DNA of 64,000 nucleotides from Jeotgalibacillus terrae. Its GTDB lineage: Bacteria; Bacillota; Bacilli; Bacillales; Jeotgalibacillaceae. Location: NCBI RefSeq assembly GCF_016908195.1, contig NZ_JAFBDK010000008.1, forward strand, positions 106,188-170,187, written 5' to 3'. Below are positions 24,838 through 33,382 of this stretch, one piece after another; position 1 is the stretch's first letter, and every line of letters starts with the position of its first letter. Made by a program: the position numbers and the translations under genes. The notes beneath the pieces were generated by a model. That model made no database searches. It was given only the letters and a program-made list of their open reading frames with translations, and was not told where the DNA came from.

Positions 24838-25274
24838 TAATTGTCTGCTCCTTCCGCCGGATACATTTTTTGTAAAAATTCAATCGATTGTCTGATCAAA
24901 TCCTTTAATACATCAGTATGTACATCATCAAGCTTATTGATATACACACATGCTTTACCCGAAGTATGCTTCCCCAAATCCTTCAGCAGCGCTTCCCGCT
25001 CAGGATCGCCCGTCGCAAAATACAGACTGATCTTTGCTTTTCTTGGTGAAAAACCGACAAGCGGAGCATCGCCTTCATGGCCCGTTTGATACTTATAGTG
25101 ATAAGAGCCAAATCCTATAATACTGGGTCCCCACATTTTTGCTTTATAGCCTGAGGTCTCTTCAAAAATGTCCAGCAGTCTGTATGAATCCTCACGCTTT
25201 TTCGGAGATTCTACAGTCTCAATAAATTCAATTACACTGCCATCATGCTCTTTTGTTTTCTGTTCATAAGTCAT
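24837..25274 (-). CDS. DUF1801 (YdhG/YjhG-like) domain protein
   Basis: 145 residues with the DUF1801 core: KMWGPSIIGFGSYHYKY (about 47-63), VGFSPRKAKISLYF (about 73-86) and the C-terminal VLKDLIRQSIEFLQKMY. A small alpha-beta fold of unknown biochemical role. ATG 25274 overlaps the stop of an upstream DUF4177-like frame (TGATG); GTG 25277 is an alternative. It lies at the head of an operon with the RDD and small membrane genes. Confidence 0.82.
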   Translation of the reverse strand: MTYEQKTKEHDGSVIEFIETVESPKKREDSYRLLDIFEETSGYKAKMWGPSIIGFGSYHYKYQTGHEGDAPLVGFSPRKAKISLYFATGDPEREALLKDLGKHTSGKACVYINKLDDVHTDVLKDLIRQSIEFLQKMYPAEGADN

Positions 25275-25441
25275 CACCTGATCACCTCACATTTAAAATA
25301 TAGCATCGGGCCATTTACGCCTGAAAGTTTCCCGCCTTCATCGCCGATTTGATTAAGTTTGCTAATGATTCTGCGTTCAATTTCTTCCCGGTTATTCGAC
25401 CTTGTCTCAACAGACTCGATTCAGTATTCAAATTTTTTCAT
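25274..25441 (-). pseudogene. DUF4177-like small protein gene broken by an in-frame TGA at codon 7
   Basis: The frame from ATG 25441 reads MKKFEY, then TGA, then 48 open codons that end NGPMLYFKCEVIR and stop in TGATG overlap with the DUF1801 start. The pattern (MKKFEY start; a G-E/D-E-G block after a charged helix; a final NGP...FK strand) matches short DUF4177 proteins, although the usual Trp of EGW reads Gly. The overlap with the next gene suggests this was a real translated gene. Either a nonsense mutation or a sequencing error explains the TGA. Confidence 0.6.
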
Positions 25442-25459
25442 CTCTTGACATGCTCCTGA

Positions 25460-25675
25460 TTATTTTATTCTTCTTTTTTGTATCAGCAGATATCCGCCCT
25501 TATAGAGCGCAATCAATCCGTTTACAGATGATGCAATCATAATAATATACAAAAAGAGTGGAACAGAGCCATCACCCACAGGACCGATTCTTTCATCAAA
25601 ATGAGTGAAATAAATCAGCTGCAATGCTAATCCGGTCATCAGTATCCCGCCAATAATCAATAACCAGCCACGCAT
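25460..25675 (-). CDS. Small two-helix membrane protein
   Basis: 71 residues: GWLLIIGGILMTGLALQLIYF, a polar loop (DERIGPVGDGS), and LFLYIIMIASSVNGLIALY, ending with a basic tail QKRRIK. Unrecognised family. ATG 25675 follows AAGGAG at nine bases. Confidence 0.7.
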   Translation of the reverse strand: MRGWLLIIGGILMTGLALQLIYFTHFDERIGPVGDGSVPLFLYIIMIASSVNGLIALYKGGYLLIQKRRIK

Positions 25676-25710
25676 CTGTATCACTCCTTTACTTTTATAC
25701 GTGCCGGCTG

Positions 25711-26754
25711 TTAAAAAGATTCAGTGCCCTGCCATTTTTCAGCATGCCACTCAAACCACCTGCCATGCCCATCTGTCTCACCAATTAACTGACTGGTCCG
25801 GCGTCCATTGACAAACAGATCAACGCGGAGCTTGCCATCAGTGATGTTATTAAAAATGTGTGCAGTATCTCTTTGTTCACCGAGCGCTTCGACCTTTTCC
25901 ATTAAGTCCTCTCTGACATGTGCAGGCATCTGGTTCGCTACATGCGTGTGAAAAATGCACAGCAGGCTGTCCTTATTCATCTGTTTCGCCAGTTCAGGCA
26001 ACAGACTGACACCATTTCCTTCTACCAGGCGTGGAGGATTTTCCCTCACGATCATTGAAGCGCGGTCAAAATTGCCTCTTCTTTCATGATGCTCAGGCCA
26101 AATCAATGCCTTCAGCCACAGGCGGTCATCCTCGTCTGTAAGATCACTGACATTCAGATCTACACCAACTCTCTCAACAACAGGAGGCACGTCTCCCGGC
26201 AGCACAGGCAGACGGCCGTTTTTTACTTCAGCGGTCAGCACCAGTTCAGCATTTTGATTCCCATAAGTTTTTCCGTGATAGGAATAGCCATACTGATCCC
26301 ATAGCAGCTGCAACCCTGCGCTTGTCCCAACCTCAATCAGCGACAGCGGCTTTTTCAAATCCTGATGTAATGACGCAAATACAGGATACAAATAAGCACA
26401 CCTTCTTACTTCATTCGTCTGCACGCGACGCGTTTTTAAAAGTTCACGGATCTGTTCATGGTGTGTCAGAACAAACTCTTTAAAAGCCGGAAATGCCTCC
26501 TGTCCCGTTTCTGCACGCTTAGTCAGACTAGGATAGAACGCTCTCAGCGCGTGATGCGTTTCTTTCATCAGTATATACTGAACAGCCCCGAATAAAAGGT
26601 TCGGTACCGGCTGCCCTTCGTTCGCACCCAGACAGACTTCAAGCACCTCATCATCCTGTGAAATACGCAGAGATAAAGCTTTATATAAAGGACTGGACCC
26701 TTCACACTGTTCCATTGCAAATTGCTTAAATTCCTTTGAAAGCTGGCTTTTCAT
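25711..26754 (-). CDS. DUF2332 family protein
   Basis: 347 residues matching DUF2332 throughout: YKALSLRISQDDEVLEV near the N-terminus, NEVRRCAYLYPVFASL (about 115-130), LIEVGTSAGLQLLWDQYGY (about 138-156), a methyltransferase-like glycine loop, and LCIFHTHVANQMP (about 270). The family resembles SAM-dependent methyltransferases structurally but has no proven reaction. The start is ATG 26754. Monocistronic. Confidence 0.85.
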   Translation of the reverse strand: MKSQLSKEFKQFAMEQCEGSSPLYKALSLRISQDDEVLEVCLGANEGQPVPNLLFGAVQYILMKETHHALRAFYPSLTKRAETGQEAFPAFKEFVLTHHEQIRELLKTRRVQTNEVRRCAYLYPVFASLHQDLKKPLSLIEVGTSAGLQLLWDQYGYSYHGKTYGNQNAELVLTAEVKNGRLPVLPGDVPPVVERVGVDLNVSDLTDEDDRLWLKALIWPEHHERRGNFDRASMIVRENPPRLVEGNGVSLLPELAKQMNKDSLLCIFHTHVANQMPAHVREDLMEKVEALGEQRDTAHIFNNITDGKLRVDLFVNGRRTSQLIGETDGHGRWFEWHAEKWQGTESF

Positions 26755-26904
26755 ATACGTCCTCCCATTCTCCCCTTTTCATTCATTTACTTCTATACAG
26801 CACAAACGAAATCCTGCATATGGAAATTCATGTTCTGATCACTTGCCCGAACTGGTGTTACAGCGTATCCTAAAAAGCAGAGAATTCGTTCAGGAGGGGT
26901 ATAC

Positions 26905-27930
26905 ATGATTGATTTGCGCAGTGATACAGTAACAAAACCGGATGAAAGAATGAGAAAAGCGATGTACGAGGCAGAAGTTGGTGACGACGTATACGGTGAA
27001 GACCCGACAGTTAACCGGCTTGAAGAAATGGCAGCTGATCTGCTCGGAAAGGAAGCTGCACTCTTTGTCACAAGCGGCACACAGGGAAACCAGATCGCAG
27101 GACTTGTGCATTGCAGACAGGGTCAGGAAGTCATTATGGAATCGCAGGCACACCTGTTTTTATATGAAGCAGCTGCCATGTCCGCGCTTGCAGGCGTTCA
27201 GATTAAAACACTGGAAGGTAAGCGTGGTGCAATGAACCCTGCTGAGGTCGAAGCAGCGATTCGCGGCGCGGATATCCATGAGCCCGAAACCGGACTGATC
27301 ACACTTGAAAACACGCATAATAAAGCTGGCGGTGCAGTCCTCCCGCTTGAAAATATGAGAGACATTCATGAGATTGCCAAAAAGCATCATATACCTGTCC
27401 ATTTAGATGGGGCAAGACTCTTTAACGCTCAGGCGGCCACCGGTATTTCAGTAAAAGAATACGCGCAGGATACCGACACGGTTCAGTTCTGCTTATCAAA
27501 AGGGCTCGGTGCACCGGTCGGGTCGATCATTGCAGGATCACGTGACTTTATCAAGCAGGCCCGCAAATGGCGCAAACGCCTTGGAGGCGGTCTCAGACAA
27601 GTTGGCGTCATTGCCGCACCAGGCATCATTGCCCTCAGTGAAAATGCTGAACGTCTGAAAACAGACAACGCCAACGCGAAAAGACTGGCTGACGGCCTGC
27701 TGAATATTGATGGGGTTGTCATTGATAATGAAGTGGAAACAAATATTATCTTAATGAACTTATCTGACTCAGGTATGGAAACAGCAGTGTTTCTTGAGCA
27801 GTTAAGAGATAATGGCATTATTGCCGGTGGATTCGGTCCCGGCATTGTCAGGTTTGTAACAAATAATGGCGTTTCTGAGGAAGATATTGATGAGACACTT
27901 TCTGTTGTGGAAAAAATCGTGCGTGGTTGA
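26905..27930 (+). CDS. Low-specificity L-threonine aldolase
   Basis: 341 residues, a PLP enzyme splitting L-threonine and L-allo-threonine to glycine and acetaldehyde. Markers: MIDLRSDTVTKPDERMR at the start, GDDVYGEDPTVNRLEE, TSGTQGNQIA (PLP phosphate loop), HLDGARLFNA (Asp binding the pyridine nitrogen, about 170) and the Schiff-base lysine in LSKGLGAPVGS (about 199). ATG 26905 follows CAGGAGGGG. Monocistronic with its own terminator. Confidence 0.95.
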   Translation: MIDLRSDTVTKPDERMRKAMYEAEVGDDVYGEDPTVNRLEEMAADLLGKEAALFVTSGTQGNQIAGLVHCRQGQEVIMESQAHLFLYEAAAMSALAGVQIKTLEGKRGAMNPAEVEAAIRGADIHEPETGLITLENTHNKAGGAVLPLENMRDIHEIAKKHHIPVHLDGARLFNAQAATGISVKEYAQDTDTVQFCLSKGLGAPVGSIIAGSRDFIKQARKWRKRLGGGLRQVGVIAAPGIIALSENAERLKTDNANAKRLADGLLNIDGVVIDNEVETNIILMNLSDSGMETAVFLEQLRDNGIIAGGFGPGIVRFVTNNGVSEEDIDETLSVVEKIVRG

Positions 27931-28026
27931 TGGTTGAGGGTCTTATATGGCTGCGCGGAGGTCGTATCACACTCCGTGATAGCCGTCCCAACCCGTGCCA
28001 CTAACCAATCACAGCTACAGAACCAA

Positions 28027-28064
28027 AAAGGTGTCCGGCACTCAAGCGCCGGACACCTTTTTAT
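28027..28064. terminator. Bidirectional terminator between threonine aldolase and DHA2 exporter
   Basis: AAAAAGGTGTCCGGC-ACTCAAGC-GCCGGACACCTTTTT, a perfect 15-bp pair with symmetrical A/T tracts. Confidence 0.95.
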
Positions 28065-28065
28065 C

Positions 28066-29544
28066 TTATGAAGTCATTCTTTTCTCTTCAACAGACTCCG
28101 CTTCCACAGCATCTTTCCTTCTTTCTTTCAAAAACAGCACCAGAATCCATCCTACAAGTGCCATCCCTGTTGCGACTGTGAACGTCAATCCGTAACCTGA
28201 GTACAGCGCATCAGCAGATACAGCGGCTTCAAGCTGTTCAGCACCAAGCCCTGCATAATTAGACATATCAGGTTCAAAGTTCAGTGAAGCCTGCGTCATA
28301 ATCGTGATCAGAATCGCTGTACCGATCGCAGCACCTACCTGCTGCATCGTATTTGCCATCGCAGAACCGTGTGCATTCAGCTTTGCAGGAATCTGATTTA
28401 ATGCGTGTGTCATCACAGGCATCATACCAAATGACAAGCCGAACATCCGGATTGCATACACGACTGTGATCGTCGTAATTGATGTCGTGGCATCAAGCGT
28501 TGTGAAGAAGAATGTTGTCACCACAACGATCAGCATGCCTGGGATCGCAAGCTTTTTCACACCAAACTTATCAAACAGAATACCTGTAATCGGAGACATA
28601 ATTCCAATTACAATTGCACCAGGAAGCAGCATTAATCCCGAATCAAGTGCAGTCATGCCTCTCGCTGTCTGCATATACATCGGCAGAATCGTTTCTGCAC
28701 TGATCATCGCAATAATCACAAATACTGAAACCGTTAAGCCAAGGGAAAAATCTCTATTTTTAAACACCCTGAACTCAAGAAGAGGCGTTTTAAGACGAAG
28801 CTGCCTCAGGATAAACAGTCCAACGATTATGAAACCTCCTGCCACACAGGTGATGACCAGGCCATCATCCCAGCCCCGCTCAGATCCTGCACTAAAACCA
28901 TACAGAAGACCGCCAAAGCCAAGGGAAGACATCACAATCGAGATCACATCCACTGACGGATTGGTCTGCTCTGTTACGTTTTTAATAAAAATAAATGCCA
29001 TAATCCATGTCAGAATGGCAATCGGCAGCACTGCGTAGAACAGCATGCGCCAGTTATAATACTCTACTAGAAATCCCGATAATGTCGGACCGATTGCCGG
29101 TGCAAATGAAATCACAAGCCCCATAAGCCCAAGCGCAGTTCCGCGTTTTTCAACCGGGAAAATATTCAGAAGGACGGTCATCATAAGCGGCATCATCACG
29201 CCTGAACCCATCGCCTGAACTATCCGTGCAACAAGCAGCAGCTCAAATGAATCTGAAAACGCAGCTACTGCAGTTCCAAGTACAAATACCGTAATGGCTG
29301 TAATAAAAATCTGTCTTGTTGTAAATTTGCCGATAAAAAACGCTGAGATCGGAATCATGATTCCATTCGTCAGCAAGAATGCGGTTGTAAGCCACTGCAC
29401 CTGATGCGCGCCAATATCAAAATGCACCATAATCTGAGGAAGTGCAGTTGCAAGAAGTGTCTCATTCAGTAATGCAAAAAAGGCGCCCATCAGCATGACT
29501 GCTACCATCGGGCCTTTACGTATATGCTGAAAAGATTCGGTCAT
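28066..29544 (-). CDS. DHA2 (EmrB/QacA) family MFS drug exporter
   Basis: 492 residues with about 14 hydrophobic segments. The DHA2 pattern is clear: LNETLLATALPQIMVHF in helix 1, QWLTTAFLLTNGIMIP, RIVQAMGSGVMMPLMM (motif B) and GLMGLVISFAPAIGPTLSGFL (motif C). It resembles LmrB/Mdr-type exporters; the substrate is unknown. The start is ATG 29544 after AAAGGGTG; the in-frame GTG at 29553 is within the ribosome site. Divergent from a TetR regulator that probably represses it. Confidence 0.9.
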   Translation of the reverse strand: MTESFQHIRKGPMVAVMLMGAFFALLNETLLATALPQIMVHFDIGAHQVQWLTTAFLLTNGIMIPISAFFIGKFTTRQIFITAITVFVLGTAVAAFSDSFELLLVARIVQAMGSGVMMPLMMTVLLNIFPVEKRGTALGLMGLVISFAPAIGPTLSGFLVEYYNWRMLFYAVLPIAILTWIMAFIFIKNVTEQTNPSVDVISIVMSSLGFGGLLYGFSAGSERGWDDGLVITCVAGGFIIVGLFILRQLRLKTPLLEFRVFKNRDFSLGLTVSVFVIIAMISAETILPMYMQTARGMTALDSGLMLLPGAIVIGIMSPITGILFDKFGVKKLAIPGMLIVVVTTFFFTTLDATTSITTITVVYAIRMFGLSFGMMPVMTHALNQIPAKLNAHGSAMANTMQQVGAAIGTAILITIMTQASLNFEPDMSNYAGLGAEQLEAAVSADALYSGYGLTFTVATGMALVGWILVLFLKERRKDAVEAESVEEKRMTS

Positions 29545-29578
29545 TCGAATCACCCTTTCTATAGATAAAAATCACAAA

Positions 29579-29591
29579 CTTTATCATAAAG
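29579..29591. promoter_or_regulatory. Candidate TetR operator in the DHA2/tetR intergenic region
   Basis: CTTTATCATAAAG is a perfect 13-base palindrome located between the two divergent genes, 34 bases from the exporter start. TetR repressors bind such sites in divergent promoters; specificity is inferred from position. Confidence 0.4.
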
Positions 29592-29663
29592 GATTCAATA
29601 GTGGTTTTGAATGATCAATTTTCATATAATGTACAGATAAACGACAGTGTAGGAGATATGTCT

Positions 29664-30203
29664 ATGAAAAAAGAAGATTTGCGCGTGAAGAGAACAAGGA
29701 AACTCCTGTTTGATTCCCTGATCCGTCTGCTCAACAAACCCGGCATGACATTTGAAGACGTAACCGTTCAGCAGGTCTGTGAAGGAGCAATGGTTCACCG
29801 GTCAACGTTTTACTCACATTACACGGATAAATATGATTTATTTACGGTTGAACTGGGCAGGCTTGATGATGTGCTCAATGAAACAGAACGTGCTGTCAGG
29901 CTCACAAAGCCCTTCAGTATTATGCAAAAGCTTGATTACCTTGAAGAGCTTGAACATGTTTTTCTTGCTAACCAGAATGACACCTATCTCGCAAACCGGC
30001 TGCAGCAGGCTTTTAAAAAGAATATTGAGCGTGACCTGACACTATTGAGTGAAGAAGCAGGCAGGTTAGGTGTACCGCTTGAGCTGTATGCAGAACACCA
30101 TGGCAGCACCGTTGCGACACTCCATATGTGGTGGCTCAGACAGGAGAAGTCAATTACAGCGGAGGAGATGGATGTGTATTTTGAGCGTTTGATGCGGGGG
30201 TAA
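29664..30203 (+). CDS. TetR family transcriptional regulator
   Basis: 179 residues. The N-terminal HTH is RTRKLLFDSLIRLLNKPGMTFEDVTVQQVCEGAMVHRSTFYSHYTDKYDLF, a classical TetR domain (about 8-58). The C-terminal ligand domain is helical and unassigned. The start is ATG 29664, eight bases after AGGAG. It is divergent from the DHA2 exporter and probably controls it. Array A of 21-base repeats begins 12 bases after its stop. Confidence 0.9.
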   Translation: MKKEDLRVKRTRKLLFDSLIRLLNKPGMTFEDVTVQQVCEGAMVHRSTFYSHYTDKYDLFTVELGRLDDVLNETERAVRLTKPFSIMQKLDYLEELEHVFLANQNDTYLANRLQQAFKKNIERDLTLLSEEAGRLGVPLELYAEHHGSTVATLHMWWLRQEKSITAEEMDVYFERLMRG

Positions 30204-30215
30204 GTTCGGGATGGG

Positions 30216-30299
30216 GTTCATGAGATAAACTTTTATGTTCATGAAATTACTCGTGCTGTTCATGAGATTTTCCCCATGGCTCATGAAATCGTGACAAAA
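30216..30299 (+). repeat. 21-base periodic repeat array A (four units)
   Basis: Four units start at 30216, 30237, 30258 and 30279, exactly 21 bases apart. The first 11 bases are conserved: GTTCATGAGAT, GTTCATGAAAT, GTTCATGAGAT, GCTCATGAAAT; the last ten vary. The array follows the tetR stop in the same orientation and lies before the 30320 terminator, so it should be in the 3' untranslated part of the tetR transcript. It is not a CRISPR array. Confidence 0.9.
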
Positions 30300-30319
30300 G
30301 ACTCACTCTATATCCACAC

Positions 30320-30348
30320 AAAAAGCTGCCCCTCACAGGCAGCTTTTT
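30320..30348. terminator. Bidirectional terminator between tetR and selO
   Basis: AAAAAGCTGCC-CCTCACA-GGCAGCTTTTT. Confidence 0.93.
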
Positions 30349-30356
30349 ACCTTTAA

Positions 30357-31805
30357 TCATGTTCCGCAAAATGTCCGGTAAGGCCCTGCATCAGAATCCG
30401 GACCCTCGCAGTAAGGCGTCTGTTCATCACTATACGCATAAGGATCCTTTAACACATTAAGCAATTTGTGCATAACACTCAAATCATCACGCTCAACCGC
30501 TGCGCTGATCGCCTCTTCCACGCGGTGATTCCGCGGGATAACGTTCGGATTGTGTGCCTGCATGACCTTCCGTACCTCTTCAGGCGAAGCATCCTGTCGC
30601 TCAAGGCGCTTATTCCAGCGAGCGAGCCATTCGGCGAACTCCTCACCCTGAATCGGCACTTCACCGAGCGTCAGTTTTCTGAATGTATTCGTAAAATCGG
30701 CTTTATTCTTATGCATCAGGTTCATAAGCTGCTCAATCAGCTGCTCATCCTCAGTCCCTTCATTGATCAGACCAAGCTTTTGACGCATCCCGCTATGCCA
30801 GGCATTGAAATAAAAATCTTTATACTGATTCATTTCATGCTGGGCAAGTTCGATCGCTTTATCCTGATCATCGTGTAAGACAGGCACCAGACTTTCAGCA
30901 AACCGCGCAAGATTCCACCCGCCGATATGCGGCTGGTTCCCATAAGCGTAACGTCCCTGCACATCAATTGAGCTGAAGACAGTTGACGGATCATATTCAT
31001 TCATAAATGCACACGGGCCGTAATCAATCGACTCACCACTGATCGTCATATTATCCGTATTCATAACACCATGGATGAAGCCGACGTGCTGCCAATTTGC
31101 AATCAGTTGAGCCTGCTTTTTCATGACTTCCTGCAACAGTCCCACATATGGATTTTCCGTTTCTTTCACATGTGGAAAATGCCGGTCAATTGCATAATCT
31201 GCCAGTGCTTTCACGTTTTCTGCTTCTGTCAATCTGACGGCATACTCGAATGTACCAACCCGCAGATGACTTGATGCCACACGCGTCAGCACTGCCCCGG
31301 TCAGCATTCTCTCACGCATCACAGTCTCCCCGGTAAGTGTGACAGCAAGACTTCGGCTGGTCGGAATCCCGAGTCCATGCATTGCTTCACTGATGATATA
31401 CTCTCTCAGCATCGGTCCAAGCGCCGCGCGTCCGTCTCCTCCGCGTGAAAACTTCGTGCGGCCAGATCCCTTCAACTGAATATCCTTTCGCTCTCCGCCT
31501 GGCGTAATCTGTTCACCAAATAGCAGCGCACGCCCATCACCAAGCATTGTGAACTGACCAAATTGATGACCTGCATAAGCCTGTGCGATCGGTTTTGATC
31601 CTTCAGGCACTTCATTACCTGCAAGGATGTCCTCTTCATCTTCAAGTACTTCAGGGTCCAGTCCAAGTTCTGCTGCGAGCGGTTCATTCAAAACGATTAA
31701 CTCAGGGCTCGCGACAGGATTTGGCTCCATCTCCGAATAAAAAATCTCCGGCAGCGTGGCATATGTCTGTTCAAGCTTCCATCCTGCTGTTGTTCGCTGT
31801 GTCAT
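30357..31805 (-). CDS. selO: Protein adenylyltransferase SelO (YdiU/UPF0061)
   Basis: 482 residues. SelO is a pseudokinase-fold enzyme that transfers AMP to Ser, Thr and Tyr of protein substrates and is linked to redox stress. Family motifs: [25 protein letters not shown] (about 78-102), [27 protein letters not shown] (about 114-140), [15 protein letters not shown] (about 175) and the metal-site [23 protein letters not shown] (about 248-270). The C-terminal FCGT carries the conserved Cys found where animal SelO has selenocysteine. Confidence 0.95.
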   Translation of the reverse strand: MTQRTTAGWKLEQTYATLPEIFYSEMEPNPVASPELIVLNEPLAAELGLDPEVLEDEEDILAGNEVPEGSKPIAQAYAGHQFGQFTMLGDGRALLFGEQITPGGERKDIQLKGSGRTKFSRGGDGRAALGPMLREYIISEAMHGLGIPTSRSLAVTLTGETVMRERMLTGAVLTRVASSHLRVGTFEYAVRLTEAENVKALADYAIDRHFPHVKETENPYVGLLQEVMKKQAQLIANWQHVGFIHGVMNTDNMTISGESIDYGPCAFMNEYDPSTVFSSIDVQGRYAYGNQPHIGGWNLARFAESLVPVLHDDQDKAIELAQHEMNQYKDFYFNAWHSGMRQKLGLINEGTEDEQLIEQLMNLMHKNKADFTNTFRKLTLGEVPIQGEEFAEWLARWNKRLERQDASPEEVRKVMQAHNPNVIPRNHRVEEAISAAVERDDLSVMHKLLNVLKDPYAYSDEQTPYCEGPDSDAGPYRTFCGT

Positions 31806-31886
31806 CGTATATCCCTCCTCTGGCTATTATCTCCTGATTTCAGTGTAACATGCCGGGGATCGTTTTACGTTTCAAAGGACTGAGTG

Positions 31887-32504
31887 TTAAAAATGCCTTT
31901 TCAAATCAGCCAGGTTTTCAATTTCATATTCATAATCACCCACGTCACCAAATCCATACTTTGCATATACAAATGGCACACCCGCTTTGCGTGCAGCATC
32001 ACGGTCACCCTGAGTATCACCAACATATACAGGGTTCTCCAGTCCATTCCGTTCAATCACCAGCTTAATGTTCTCGCCCTTTGAAAGCCCGGTTCTCCCC
32101 GGATTTTCAAAATCATCAAAGAACCGGTCAAGTTTATGGTATTGGTAAAATGCCTCTATATAACCTTCCTGGCAATTACTGACGATGAATAAACGATACT
32201 TTCCAGAAAGATAAATAAGTGTGTCTTCAAGACCCGGATACAGCTCCCCGCCGTTTTCTGCAACATACGGAATTTCAATTTCAGTCAGATAATCCATTAC
32301 TGACTTCTGATCTTCTTCACTCAGTTCAGGGAAAAAGATTTGTGAAATCTCGTGCATCTGCTTACCCATCGTCTGCTTCAGGTCATCAAGCGTCAGTTTT
32401 TTATTCACTTTCGGATGTTCATCAATGGCCCTGTTCCAGGACGTCAACACGGTTTCCCGCGGGTCCCATAATGTTCCGTCAAGATCAAAAATAATACTAT
32501 CCAT
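31887..32504 (-). CDS. HAD family hydrolase (phosphatase)
   Basis: 205 residues with HAD motif I IIFDLDGTLWD (residues 4-14), motif II FIVSNCQ (about 105), motif III lysine in GLSKGENIKL (about 140) and motif IV YVGDTQGDRDAARKAGVP (about 158). A helical cap between motifs I and II places it with phosphoglycolate phosphatase-like enzymes; the substrate is unknown. The start is ATG 32504. Confidence 0.88.
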   Translation of the reverse strand: MDSIIFDLDGTLWDPRETVLTSWNRAIDEHPKVNKKLTLDDLKQTMGKQMHEISQIFFPELSEEDQKSVMDYLTEIEIPYVAENGGELYPGLEDTLIYLSGKYRLFIVSNCQEGYIEAFYQYHKLDRFFDDFENPGRTGLSKGENIKLVIERNGLENPVYVGDTQGDRDAARKAGVPFVYAKYGFGDVGDYEYEIENLADLKRHF

Positions 32505-32572
32505 CTGTCATTCCTCCAAAAGAGCTTTTGTTTGGGTTTACCCGAATTACTACCATCATATGTATGGGCATG

Positions 32573-32607
32573 AAAAAAGCCCGGCAAACATCTAAGCTGC
32601 CAGGCCC
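32573..32607 (-). terminator. Terminator of the AhpD-like gene
   Basis: Minus-strand GGCCTGGCA and TTGCCGGGC arms around a GCTTAGATG-type loop, followed by TTTTTTC. Confidence 0.8.
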
Positions 32608-32611
32608 TTCT

Positions 32612-32959
32612 TTACCGGTTACGGAACTGATTCAGCAGTTCCAGCCCCATCGTCACACCATGACTCATCGCAGACCCGCCGCCGTAAGCAGCTGCAACCA
32701 TCATCGTTTCATGGATCTGCTGGTCGTTACAATCATGTCCTACACATTGATCCATATGGTAAGCGATGCTTGATTCATCTCCATCTTTCACTGCAATCGC
32801 GAGTGCAGTCAGATGCTTTTGTGCACGGTCAATTTCTCCGCTCTCGAATGCTTTTCCAGTAAAGCGATTATACTCGCTTACTGCCTCCGGTAAAGCATCA
32901 TGCACCTCTTCAATCCCTTTTCTGTAGCGGTCTAAAATCTTCTCTCCATTTAAAGTCAT
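32612..32959 (-). CDS. Carboxymuconolactone decarboxylase / AhpD-like protein
   Basis: 115 residues of the all-helical CMD fold. The active region is AYHMDQCVGHDCNDQQIHETMMVAAAYGGG (about 65-95). Instead of the AhpD CxxC pair the cysteines are C-x4-C, so a thiol peroxidase role is uncertain. The start is probably ATG 32959, seven bases after AAGGAG; the adjacent ATG 32962 is closer to it. Monocistronic. Confidence 0.8.
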   Translation of the reverse strand: MTLNGEKILDRYRKGIEEVHDALPEAVSEYNRFTGKAFESGEIDRAQKHLTALAIAVKDGDESSIAYHMDQCVGHDCNDQQIHETMMVAAAYGGGSAMSHGVTMGLELLNQFRNR

Positions 32960-33070
32960 CATACCACTCCTTCACTGATTTCAATATTATGCCATTCCTT
33001 CTAGAAAAGGTGGTTAAACAATTGAATGTGTTCAGGAAATAGGATGACCTTCAGCGTCTATCTGTATACT

Positions 33071-33361
33071 TTAATGAATTGAAAAATATAATAGCCCTGC
33101 AACTATCAGGTTCGGTAAAGCCAGTAAAGCTGAAGCCTGCGTAACCTTTATCCGGTCCCGCCGTCCTTCCTTAGTCTCGGTGGCAAAGTTCGCTCTCATT
33201 TCCCTGCCGCTCGCCATTGCACCTGAAGAAAACATCGACACGACCAGAAACAAGATACCAAGTCCTGCAGGAATCGTATAAATTTCTTCAATTCCCCAGA
33301 TGATCCATGACAGCACAAGTCCCACCAGTGTGAGACTACTGCCGATACCGAGTGCTTTCAT
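33071..33361 (-). CDS. DUF5316-like small membrane protein
   Basis: 96 residues with three hydrophobic segments and a conserved cytoplasmic loop GREMRANFATETKEGRRDRIK (shown in part by MRANFATETKE), which I associate with DUF5316. Function unknown. ATG 33361 follows AAGGGGTG. It lies 21 bases after the DUF2207 gene and is probably cotranscribed with it. Confidence 0.65.
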   Translation of the reverse strand: MKALGIGSSLTLVGLVLSWIIWGIEEIYTIPAGLGILFLVVSMFSSGAMASGREMRANFATETKEGRRDRIKVTQASALLALPNLIVAGLLYFSIH

Positions 33362-33382
33362 CCAATCACCCCTTATATTGTC

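Noticed and set aside
26755..26904. T-box or riboswitch upstream of threonine aldolase
   Set aside because: No T-box sequence, specifier-like stem or terminator/antiterminator pair was found in the 150-base leader.
30216..30299. CRISPR array
   Set aside because: The unit is only 21 bases with a degenerate 11-base block, far below normal repeat-spacer lengths, and there are no cas genes.
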